From: a virus
Length of the DNA stretch: 38,085 nt
Direction: 5' to 3' (one strand)
IMG/VR virus record: IMGVR_UViG_3300050014_000198
Location: 1 to 38,085 of that record
Under the pieces are notes generated by a model. That model was not told where the DNA came from and made no database searches. It worked only from the letters and a program-made list of their open reading frames with translations. Within the stretch, counting starts at the first letter, position 1. Every line of letters begins with the position of its first letter. Positions 23,185 through 30,179 of the stretch are shown piece by piece. A program made the translations under genes and the position numbers.

Positions 23185-23906
23185 ATTGATTGTTTTAATG
23201 CTGCTCGTAAAATATCTTCAATCCGATTTCTATCGGTATATTTTATTCTCAACAAACCAATTTTATTATCTTCGGCATATTTAGTCTTTATGCCATCTCT
23301 ATATTGGGTATCTTTCAATTCTTCCTCCGACGACTCATATCCTTTAAACTTTCCATTGGAGAAATGTTGAGGACCATCATATTCTATTAAAAGATTATGT
23401 TGAGGTAAATAAAAATCATATTTAAAGAGATTTCCACTTTTAGGATTTCTACAGTCATCAAACATTTTTTGATAAAAATATTTTATATTATTTCTAATTA
23501 ACACTTTTATAACTTCTATTTCTCCACGAGAAATTTTACACCGTGGGCAACCTTTTCCACTTAAATGAGAATTTGGGATCTGAAAAAATGACCCATGTTT
23601 AGGACAAATAATTTCTACTTTAATTCTATTACCAGTATAACATGCTTTCTTATAAGAGTACTTGTTATTGTGTATCTCCATTGACTCTCGTATAAAATCT
23701 ATGGTAGATTTTCCAACCCCGGCACATGTGGGACATCCATGCCCTGCTAAATGACTATTTGGAGATTGTAAAAACTCTCCGTGGTGATTACATACTATTT
23801 TAACTTTAGTTCTAATATTAGTATAATCTACAAAAGAGTAAGAATATCTATGATTATGTACTTTATTAGCTTTCTCAACAAACTCATTATATGTTGCTCT
23901 TTTCAT
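23181..23906 (-). CDS. Homing endonuclease-like protein, zinc-ribbon repeats plus PD-(D/E)XK/Vsr-like nuclease
   Basis: A 241-residue protein from ATG 23906 (MKRATYNEF), matching the start of its relative at 26722. Two N-terminal repeats, each F-x-x-K/ES-x-x-(V/I)HN-x-(R/K)YSY, then K-I-x-C-x-x-HG-x-F-x-Q-x-P-x-SHL-x-G-x-GCP-x-C, form DNA-binding zinc modules. The C-terminal nuclease has a GEIEV start, YDFYLPQHNLLIEYDGPQHF and a final LLRIKYTDRN, as in EDxHD/Vsr-like homing nucleases. It is inserted between the PP2C and kinase genes. Its stop codon is in the kinase promoter. Confidence 0.85.
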   Translation of the reverse strand: MKRATYNEFVEKANKVHNHRYSYSFVDYTNIRTKVKIVCNHHGEFLQSPNSHLAGHGCPTCAGVGKSTIDFIRESMEIHNNKYSYKKACYTGNRIKVEIICPKHGSFFQIPNSHLSGKGCPRCKISRGEIEVIKVLIRNNIKYFYQKMFDDCRNPKSGNLFKYDFYLPQHNLLIEYDGPQHFSNGKFKGYESSEEELKDTQYRDGIKTKYAEDNKIGLLRIKYTDRNRIEDILRAALKQSI

Positions 23907-23950
23907 TTTATATACCATTTATAAACTACTGAGAATAATCAAAATCAAAA

Positions 23951-24727
23951 TTACACAATAATACTCGCAACGCTTATGTCATCACTATGAGTAATACCTT
24001 CTTTTAAACACTTTCGTTTAAAAGCAGATACCCTTCTTAATACAAATTCACCTTCAAAATTCTTATATCCGGTAAATTCATCAATTAATTCCTTCCACGG
24101 AATCGGTGTATAATCCGATTTTCTAAAACTATTAATACCATCGGATATGACTGAAATAACATCACCTTCTTCTACTGGTTTTGTTATAACCACTGGATAA
24201 AATGGTGAATAACATGCTACATTATTATCAAATTCTACTATTTTTTGATTATCTTTCATTCCATGATATGCTGCCGTTCTTAATGTATCAAGTTGATAAG
24301 AAAGATAATCTGGTGCTCCACTTGTTAGATTAATATGAACTGTATTTACTTTATCTTTAGTTTTATGAATAAGCACTCCATCACCAAACAAAAAAGCAGT
24401 CAATTGTTTATTCTTAACCCACGCTGCCAACAATGTGGCATCTAATGATTGTGCGTGAATTGTAGGAAAGGATAAAAACATCTGTGTGGATTTCCTAATT
24501 GCTTCTTTTCCAAACTCAATACAATCTTTTGTATGAAAATCTGTAATAATACATTCTCTTGCTGCCAGTGCTAAGAACCTTGCACCAATATCAACATCAG
24601 GAGAAGCACTGCAACCATCACATACAATAGCATATGATAAATCAAATTGTGGTTTAACACCACTCAAAGCATAGTCTTGACAAACAGTGTGATCGTGTCC
24701 AATCCAAAATGTACTATTGGTATTCAT
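23951..24727 (-). CDS. PP2C-like protein phosphatase
   Basis: A 258-residue protein with PP2C metal-site motifs: VCQDYAL near residue 15, AIVCDGCSAS near 33, LDATLLAAW near 97, LFGDGVLI near 114, SVISDGINSF near 197 and HSDDISVASIIV at the C terminus. It dephosphorylates Ser/Thr and is the expected counterpart of the kinase at 21426. The upstream neighbour is the vWA gene, with a hairpin between them, and the downstream neighbour is the homing endonuclease. Confidence 0.88.
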   Translation of the reverse strand: MNTNSTFWIGHDHTVCQDYALSGVKPQFDLSYAIVCDGCSASPDVDIGARFLALAARECIITDFHTKDCIEFGKEAIRKSTQMFLSFPTIHAQSLDATLLAAWVKNKQLTAFLFGDGVLIHKTKDKVNTVHINLTSGAPDYLSYQLDTLRTAAYHGMKDNQKIVEFDNNVACYSPFYPVVITKPVEEGDVISVISDGINSFRKSDYTPIPWKELIDEFTGYKNFEGEFVLRRVSAFKRKCLKEGITHSDDISVASIIV

Positions 24728-24739
24728 ATATAACTTATT

Positions 24740-24768
24740 AAAAGAGGGGATGGTGTTTAGCCATCCCC
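24740..24768 (-). terminator. Stem-loop between vWA and PP2C genes, terminator or attenuator
   Basis: An 8-bp perfect stem (GGGGATGG/CCATCCCC, 24746-24753 with 24761-24768) and a 7-nt loop, followed on the minus strand by CTCTTTTAAT. It lies 13 bases before the PP2C ATG, so it could reduce read-through from vWA into PP2C or tune PP2C translation. Confidence 0.65.
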
Positions 24769-24785
24769 ATTGAGGTATAACTTAA

Positions 24786-25541
24786 TTAAAACTTGAACTG
24801 ACTCGTAGGCAAAGGATTACTGGCTTGTCCATTACTCAATGCTGTGCTTGTGGAACTGATAGACTGACTGATAAAATCAGCCAATTTTGCAATGCGTCCT
24901 GGAGAAGCCTGACCAATACTCACATATTGATCAAATCCACCATCATCCTTGACAGTCTGAAGATACATATTAAGATTGACATCATCACCTGTAACGCCAA
25001 CCAAAATAAGGAGAATGGATTCGAGGTTTTCCGAACGACGAGCAGCCAATAGAGATTTCTTAATCTGTGCGGCATCCATAATACTACCAGAGTTATTTTC
25101 CCCATCGGTAATAACTACAATAATACCATTACACAAGAAATCTTGTGATGTAAGTTGCTTACCATAAGTAGCAGTAGCTTGAATGGATTCATCAACTGCA
25201 TCAAACAATGCAGTAGTTCCTCCAATTTGGAGAATGTTATCATAATCCTTTTCAACAATAGATCCAAGCAACTTGAACCCGTGGAGTTCCGACAAATTAC
25301 TGGTGAATTGTGTAAGCCGAAGCATAAGGTTATCCTTACGTGGAGACTTATCACAAGCCTTAAACACAGTCTTCAATGCTTGTTCCAATTGCACCGCATA
25401 CCCTTGAACAGAACTACTTGCATCCACCACAATACTGGCGAGTGTATATTCTGCCGCACCAAGTTTTGCAATCTTGGTTGCACTAAACTTATAATTTGAA
25501 CTGGTGTTCAACGTTTCAATATCTTTATCCATTAAACTCAT
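24786..25541 (-). CDS. vWA-domain protein, TerY-like
   Basis: A 251-residue protein. The metal-ion-dependent adhesion site is complete: VVDASSS (D40-x-S42-x-S44), GGTTAL with Thr near 109-110, and VITDGENN with Asp146. TerY proteins are stand-alone cytosolic vWA proteins encoded with PP2C and a kinase in tellurium-resistance-type stress systems. The C-terminal 40 residues are Ser/Gln-rich and likely disordered. Its promoter gives a normal leader of about 30 nt with a purine-rich site, unlike most in the window. Confidence 0.88.
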   Translation of the reverse strand: MSLMDKDIETLNTSSNYKFSATKIAKLGAAEYTLASIVVDASSSVQGYAVQLEQALKTVFKACDKSPRKDNLMLRLTQFTSNLSELHGFKLLGSIVEKDYDNILQIGGTTALFDAVDESIQATATYGKQLTSQDFLCNGIIVVITDGENNSGSIMDAAQIKKSLLAARRSENLESILLILVGVTGDDVNLNMYLQTVKDDGGFDQYVSIGQASPGRIAKLADFISQSISSTSTALSNGQASNPLPTSQFKF

Positions 25542-25578
25542 AACTCATATCTTTCTTTTTTATTGTTGTCTTTCAATT

Positions 25579-25606
25579 ATTATAACACAGTTTGATAACA
25601 AGTCAA
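25579..25606 (-). promoter_or_regulatory. Promoter for vWA gene, with leader
   Basis: TTGACT (25601-25606), 16-nt spacer, TATAAT (25579-25584). The ATG is 37 nt downstream of the -10 (25541), with AAAGAAAGA as ribosome site. Confidence 0.75.
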
Positions 25607-25615
25607 CCCGTCATC

Positions 25616-26722
25616 TTATAATAAATTTGTTGTTAATATTTGTTCTATCTGATTAAACTTCGTATATTTTATTCTTAACAATTTTATATTATTATTTTTG
25701 GAATATTCATTGCGTAGTTTATCTCTAAATTGTATTTCTTTAAACTCATGTTCTGTAGTTAAATGTTTGCCCTTTATTAAGGCACCCATTTTGTAATGTT
25801 GTTCTCCGTCATATTCTATTAAAATATTTTGATTTGGTAAATAGAAATCAAATTTCAACTTTGTGTTAGATTTTGGATTTATACAATCAACAAATGTCTT
25901 TTGAGAAATAAATTCTATATTATTATTTTTTAAAAAATTTAATATTTTTATTTCTCCATACGAACTATTACAATGTGGGCATCCTTGACCTAATAGATGT
26001 CCATCAGGTCTTTGTAAAAATTTTCCATGTTTTGGACATTTAATACACACTTTTGATTTATTATCTTTATATTCCGTGATAAATGAATAATCATATTTTT
26101 TATTATGAATAATGTTTGATTCGTTAATAAAAGAATTTATTGTATATCGCTTATTTCTGGAGCACACATTACACCCAGTACCTTGTAAATGGCTGGCTGG
26201 GGTCTGACTAAATTCTCCATGTATTTTACAAATAATTTTGACTTTTTCATGAGTGGATAAATAAACCACATTAGAATAATCATACTTATTTCCATGAACT
26301 TTCTGAGCCTTTTCTATAAATTGACTTGTTGTTAGTTTTGGAGTTCCAAAACAATATGGACATCTACAACCATTTAAATGAGAATTTGGTTTTTGTAAAA
26401 AAATACCATGTAGCGGGCATTTTATTTCTACTTTGGAAAACGCATTTAAATAAACCACATTAGAATAATCATACTTATTTCCATGAACTTTCTGAGCCTT
26501 TTCTATAAATTGATTCGTTGTTGATTGCTCCGTGCCGCCACATATGGGACATCCATGACCCCCAAGATGATCGGTTGGCATTTGAAAAAATAAACCATGT
26601 ATTAGGCATTTTATTTCTATTTTAGTATAGTTATTTTTATAAATTACATTAGAATAATCATACTTGTGGTTATGAATAATATTTGATTTTTCAATAAATT
26701 TTTCAATAGATTGTCGTTTCAT
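25616..26722 (-). CDS. Homing endonuclease-like protein, four zinc-ribbon repeats plus Vsr-like nuclease
   Basis: A 368-residue relative of 23181-23906 with four N-terminal repeats (F-IEK-x-x-x-(V/I)H-x-(H/N)KYDYSNV, then K-I-x-C-x-x-HG-x-F, HL-x-G-x-x-C-x-x-C) and a C-terminal nuclease containing GEIKIL, FDFYLPNQNILIEYDGEQHY and LLRIKYTKFN. Repeats 2 and 3 contain a 67-bp identical stretch. The ATG lies inside a 16-bp perfect hairpin that may hide it in read-through transcripts. It sits between nicotinamidase and vWA genes. Confidence 0.85.
   Translation of the reverse strand: MKRQSIEKFIEKSNIIHNHKYDYSNVIYKNNYTKIEIKCLIHGLFFQMPTDHLGGHGCPICGGTEQSTTNQFIEKAQKVHGNKYDYSNVVYLNAFSKVEIKCPLHGIFLQKPNSHLNGCRCPYCFGTPKLTTSQFIEKAQKVHGNKYDYSNVVYLSTHEKVKIICKIHGEFSQTPASHLQGTGCNVCSRNKRYTINSFINESNIIHNKKYDYSFITEYKDNKSKVCIKCPKHGKFLQRPDGHLLGQGCPHCNSSYGEIKILNFLKNNNIEFISQKTFVDCINPKSNTKLKFDFYLPNQNILIEYDGEQHYKMGALIKGKHLTTEHEFKEIQFRDKLRNEYSKNNNIKLLRIKYTKFNQIEQILTTNLL
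26258..26324. repeat. 67-bp direct repeat, copy 1, in endonuclease gene
   Basis: Identical over 67 bases to 26447-26513. It encodes the YKNKYD-type region (EKAQKVHGNKYDYSNVVYL) of repeat 3. The spacing of 189 bases (63 codons) equals one protein module. Confidence 0.9.
26447..26513. repeat. 67-bp direct repeat, copy 2, in endonuclease gene
   Basis: Identical to 26258-26324; encodes the matching part of repeat 2. The zinc-motif parts of the modules differ, so either duplication is recent with diversifying change elsewhere or gene conversion is acting on this part. Confidence 0.9.
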
Positions 26723-26759
26723 ATTACTAATAAATATAGTTCGGTAATATGAAACGACA
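26712..26759 (-). promoter_or_regulatory. 16-bp perfect inverted repeat over the endonuclease start codon
   Basis: TGTCGTTTCATATTAC (26712-26727) and its exact reverse complement (26744-26759) flank a 16-nt loop. On the minus strand the ATG (26722-26720) and first codons are in the downstream arm. RNA extending from the nicotinamidase gene would fold and hide the start; a transcript starting within the loop would not. Confidence 0.75.
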
Positions 26760-26768
26760 TATATATTT

Positions 26769-27581
26769 TTACCAATCGATCGATTTACAAATTTTCATTC
26801 CTCGCTTGGACATATTTAAGACAAAATCTTGTCCCAACTTCTCAAATCCAGTTACAGAACTACTACAATCAGTCAAAAGTGTAAATTTTTTAATATTATC
26901 ATCGCCAAAATTATTAGCAATATCAGTAATAGACGAAGCAACGCAATGACTTAAAGCTTCGCCAGTGATAAGAATCTCATCAGCTTCAGAAAGAGTATCT
27001 AACAAATTCGTATTGAGTTTTGTACTTGGATCATTATCATCAGGACAGTCCGCCATCAAAATAGAATAATGTTCACTCGCCATATTACTACCTTTAGCAA
27101 CGAAGTTAATACGACTAAAGGTATCCTTTTCCCACTTATACAATGCCTCTGCAACCACAGGAACGATACTATGTCCCCATGATCCAATCAAACAATGTAC
27201 TGGCCAGATAACAAGAACATACCGACCATTTTTCTTAAGTGTCTCCACATACGACAATGCCTTACCTTGCCATTGTGGATTAAATGCCCTCCAAACTCCA
27301 TTCTTGACATCGTCAACGGAAATCATTGTAAATGGATTGGGGTGCTCTCCTTTGGAATTAACCCAAAACGATGGGTGAGCAATATGCACATATTGATGAG
27401 AATCCAATGTACAGTGAATTTCTGTAATACGTTTTTGATTTTTATTGATAAAACTTCCCAAGCGAGTCATATCTGCTTCGGCACCTGCAACAACAAGTTG
27501 CCCTTTTTCTCCACCTGGACCCTTTGCAATACAAAAATCATTTTGCGGGTCAATTGTAATTAGATGAACTGTCTTTGCCAT
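26769..27581 (-). CDS. pncA: Nicotinamidase/isochorismatase-family hydrolase
   Basis: A 270-residue cysteine hydrolase that would deamidate nicotinamide to nicotinate. The catalytic triad is visible as D11 (IDPQNDF), K163 (FVAKGSN) and C213 (GEALSHCV); the metal site is D60, H62 and H66 (CTLDSHQYVHIAH). WPVHC near 127 is another family hallmark. It lies upstream of the endonuclease and 116 bases downstream of the NMN adenylyltransferase gene. The product would enter the Preiss-Handler route, completed here by NadM-like and NadE-like enzymes, given a phosphoribosyltransferase from host or phage. Confidence 0.9.
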   Translation of the reverse strand: MAKTVHLITIDPQNDFCIAKGPGGEKGQLVVAGAEADMTRLGSFINKNQKRITEIHCTLDSHQYVHIAHPSFWVNSKGEHPNPFTMISVDDVKNGVWRAFNPQWQGKALSYVETLKKNGRYVLVIWPVHCLIGSWGHSIVPVVAEALYKWEKDTFSRINFVAKGSNMASEHYSILMADCPDDNDPSTKLNTNLLDTLSEADEILITGEALSHCVASSITDIANNFGDDNIKKFTLLTDCSSSVTGFEKLGQDFVLNMSKRGMKICKSIDW

Positions 27582-27647
27582 AACTTTATCTTTCTCTTTT
27601 TAGTTTATTCTGTAACTTTTTTACTTTTTCTCTCTAACCGTGACTTT

Positions 27648-27675
27648 ACTATACCGCTACAGTATAAAAAGTCAA
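27648..27675 (-). promoter_or_regulatory. Promoter for nicotinamidase, with leader
   Basis: TTGACT (27670-27675), 16-nt spacer, TATAGT (27648-27653). The leader of about 60 nt is purine-rich and ends in AAAGAGAAAGATAAAGTT before the ATG at 27581. Confidence 0.75.
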
Positions 27676-27697
27676 ATTTATTTTACAAGTTGCTTGT

Positions 27698-28621
27698 TTA
27701 TCCCTTGTAATGATTGAACCAATTTTTAAACATACCAAAAATTGGTCTGTGAGTTGGATTTATATCAGTATCTTTAAGATCATTAATATTTTTCCATTGA
27801 ACAAAACTTAAATCATCTGCTGCAACTGGTGTTCCAGTAAAATATCTCATTGCATATAAAAATGTCATTATTTTATCAATTTCATTTCTATATCGAACAT
27901 CATCAACCACCATACTTCCAATATAAGTTTCAACACCGACTAACAAACTTGTTTCTTCCAAAGTTTCTCTCACTGCCGCAGTTTCAGCACTCGTATCCTT
28001 TAATGGATCCATAAATCCACCTGGGAATCGTAAAAGTGTTTCTCCTGATTTTTGTCCGAGCAATATTTCATCGGTATCAAAATTGATAATAGCCATATCC
28101 ACCGTTGGCTTAAAAGAAGGATATTGATTCTCCATGGCATGAACAACACCCTTGCGCCAATCTTCTGTAGGAAGTCCTTTAATACCAATACGTTTGCGAA
28201 TTTCACTTGCGGAAATAAACTTATTAGGCACCAATTCAACGGTAGGAAACTTACCTTTATATGAATCAATAAAGCTACTCCTGCTTCCATATAATACTAC
28301 TTTATTGGATGGTCCAATAAGTTTACTTATTTGGCGGTCAAGATTTTTGCTCCAGATATCATCATCAAAAACATCTTCAATATAATAAGTTTCAACATCT
28401 GGATATTTCTCCTCCAGCATTGCTTTGCGAGCAGCAAAATCCAATGGGTTTCTCATTGTGCATTTAAGATGTGCAAGACCTAAGAATACTAATACTCTTG
28501 GATGATTGGATGTGACACGATTGAGAATATCAATGTGTCCTTCGTGAAGGAATGGACTCTGGAAACGGGCGATAATAACACCCACTTCAGCAACTTCGGC
28601 AACTGTCTTTAGTTCGTTCAT
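27698..28621 (-). CDS. nadM: Bifunctional NMN/NaMN adenylyltransferase-Nudix hydrolase
   Basis: A 307-residue two-domain protein. The N-terminal adenylyltransferase has ARFQSPFLHEGH (19-30) and ISASEIRKRI (136-145). The C-terminal Nudix domain has the box PGGFMDPLKDTSAETAAV then RETLEETS (200-225). The first joins ATP and (nicotinamide or nicotinate) mononucleotide; the Nudix half can hydrolyse ADP-ribose and return ribose 5-phosphate for PRPP. The same fusion is known from cyanobacteria and several large phages. A 100-nt leader precedes it. Confidence 0.93.
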   Translation of the reverse strand: MNELKTVAEVAEVGVIIARFQSPFLHEGHIDILNRVTSNHPRVLVFLGLAHLKCTMRNPLDFAARKAMLEEKYPDVETYYIEDVFDDDIWSKNLDRQISKLIGPSNKVVLYGSRSSFIDSYKGKFPTVELVPNKFISASEIRKRIGIKGLPTEDWRKGVVHAMENQYPSFKPTVDMAIINFDTDEILLGQKSGETLLRFPGGFMDPLKDTSAETAAVRETLEETSLLVGVETYIGSMVVDDVRYRNEIDKIMTFLYAMRYFTGTPVAADDLSFVQWKNINDLKDTDINPTHRPIFGMFKNWFNHYKG

Positions 28622-28721
28622 AGTACCTTTATCTTTATCTAGGTTTAACTACTTTCACCACACAAACCTTATTGTATCTCAGTTTGTATGATCAACAATA
28701 CATATCATTGATTATGTGAAA

Positions 28722-28750
28722 AGCATATCAGGTTTTACATTTCGTGTCAA
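28722..28750 (-). promoter_or_regulatory. Promoter for NadM-Nudix gene with long leader
   Basis: TTGACA (28745-28750), 17-nt spacer, TATGCT (28722-28727). The leader of about 95 nt contains a possible 6-bp stem (AGGTTT/AAACCT) before AAAGATAAAGG at the ribosome site. An alternative start, TTGTTG-16-TACAAT, lies within this leader. Confidence 0.5.
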
Positions 28751-28757
28751 ATAAATA

Positions 28758-29903
28758 TTACCACTGTCCATATCTGAAACTTCGTTTTGAATATTCATTA
28801 ATATGAAAATAATAATATAATCCTCCTTGAGTTAATATCATTAACATAAAATAAACCCCATATGACCATCCTGGAGGAGTAATAGAAATATAATCAAATT
28901 TATGCCAATCTTTCTTGGTATAATGATTTCGTACTTCTTTATCAATAAGAGGAATTAAATTATCATTAACTGGATTTTCCATTAGTAATGATTCAATATT
29001 CTTTTTCACAAGTTCGTTCTCTGTCCATCCGAAGACATATGCCCACTGTGCAGGTTTTGTCAATGTTGCTCCACCGAATGTAATAACTAAATCATTTTTC
29101 TTTCCACCAATCCATTTGGATTGTTGCCAATGCCCATAGTCTGGTCCATTATTTCCAAACCCAACCATAATGAGATTCACTTTCTTTGTAGGACCAAGAG
29201 ACGTATTTAGACAATCCCATTTATAATGATTAATTAATACATTTGCAGTACCCATTAATCGGTCTGAATGTCTCCAGTCGGGATTATCTGGCCAAGGATA
29301 TACATTGATATTTGTTGGGACTTTACTGAATGAAAACACTGATGGGGACGCTTTAATTCTATTTTCAAATGTTTGTGTCATTGTAACTGGTTCCATATAT
29401 CCAGTGACATTATTAATAGAATATATATTTCTATCACCACCATCAAAACTCCCTCCGAAATGAGAAGTGGATTGGGTTCCATCAGTAAATATTTTTCCTC
29501 CAAATTTCTTTCCAATTTCATTAAAATCTGAATGTGAAATATTACTTTCATTTATATCAGAACCAAAATCTCGAGTAGCTACCCAATGTTCATCATGAGT
29601 TTCGTGTTCAGTAGTATAATATGTTTCAGTATGAGCATCCTCACCACTTCCAACAGTACGAGTATGACTTTCCTCATACTCTTCAACCCATCGTGGATGA
29701 TGCGATACCTTTACAATTTGTCCAGACCAAGTCTCAACATCTGAAGTCATTCCTGATATGACTCCCATATGCATTACTCCAGCAAGTAAAAATGCTGCGG
29801 CGGAACTAAGAATCCATTCCCACCATACTACTTCTACATCTTGTAAGAATAGATATGCACCAATGGCAACGGGTATTAAAGCACAAATGTAAAATATCCA
29901 CAT
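28758..29903 (-). CDS. Membrane protein of unknown function
   Basis: A 381-residue protein with two N-terminal membrane helices (IFYICALIPVAIGAYLFL; WILSSAAAFLLAGVMHMGV), a large soluble domain of about 280 residues and a C-terminal helix (GVYFMLMILTQGGLYYYF). The soluble part is rich in His, Trp and Thr (HTRTVGSGEDAHTETYYTTEHE) and includes the segment VYPWPDNPDW. Such proteins occur in other large phages. No catalytic motif is recognised; a periplasmic domain would follow if the N terminus is cytoplasmic. Confidence 0.8.
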   Translation of the reverse strand: MWIFYICALIPVAIGAYLFLQDVEVVWWEWILSSAAAFLLAGVMHMGVISGMTSDVETWSGQIVKVSHHPRWVEEYEESHTRTVGSGEDAHTETYYTTEHETHDEHWVATRDFGSDINESNISHSDFNEIGKKFGGKIFTDGTQSTSHFGGSFDGGDRNIYSINNVTGYMEPVTMTQTFENRIKASPSVFSFSKVPTNINVYPWPDNPDWRHSDRLMGTANVLINHYKWDCLNTSLGPTKKVNLIMVGFGNNGPDYGHWQQSKWIGGKKNDLVITFGGATLTKPAQWAYVFGWTENELVKKNIESLLMENPVNDNLIPLIDKEVRNHYTKKDWHKFDYISITPPGWSYGVYFMLMILTQGGLYYYFHINEYSKRSFRYGQW

Positions 29904-29914
29904 ATTAGTATTAT

Positions 29915-30136
29915 TTATTGTTTCTCTACGTTTCCGTAATTATTTATAAATTCTTTATGTTTTAAATTATTATCATACATTGTCGCAGCGAGAACAGTAA
30001 AAATAATAGCACCAGCTAATAACACTCCTAATTCAGGTTTATTATTCTCAATTTGACCATTCAAATATGTCACTATTCCAACAAAAATGAATATTAACCA
30101 TAACGCAATAACTAAAATAAATAAAAAAGGATTCAT
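29915..30136 (-). CDS. Small two-helix membrane protein
   Basis: A 73-residue protein from ATG 30136 (MNPFLFILVIAL). Two membrane helices: FLFILVIALWLIFIFVGIV and LGVLLAGAIIFTVLAATMY, then a polar tail. A longer frame to 30169 would begin within a hairpin-forming GC-rich spacer and has no better ribosome site. The GGGGAGG hairpin 13 bases upstream may protect the message or block read-through. Function unknown. Confidence 0.72.
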   Translation of the reverse strand: MNPFLFILVIALWLIFIFVGIVTYLNGQIENNKPELGVLLAGAIIFTVLAATMYDNNLKHKEFINNYGNVEKQ

Positions 30137-30148
30137 ATTATGTAGGGT

Positions 30149-30167
30149 GGGGAGGAAATTCCTCCCC
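30149..30167 (-). other. Stem-loop upstream of small membrane protein gene
   Basis: GGGGAGGAAATTCCTCCCC can form a 7- to 9-bp stem and lies between the LemA-like gene and the membrane protein gene. There is no run of T after it on the minus strand, so a terminator is less likely than an RNA-stability or ribosome-access element. The stem hides a GGAGG sequence. Confidence 0.55.
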
Positions 30168-30179
30168 AATTAAATGTTA

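Noticed and set aside
26258-26513. CRISPR-like repeat
   Set aside because: Only two copies, 67 bp, in frame within a protein module; explained by gene-internal duplication.
28622-28721. Known NAD+ riboswitch
   Set aside because: No recognisable consensus of the known NAD+ riboswitch classes can be traced by eye.
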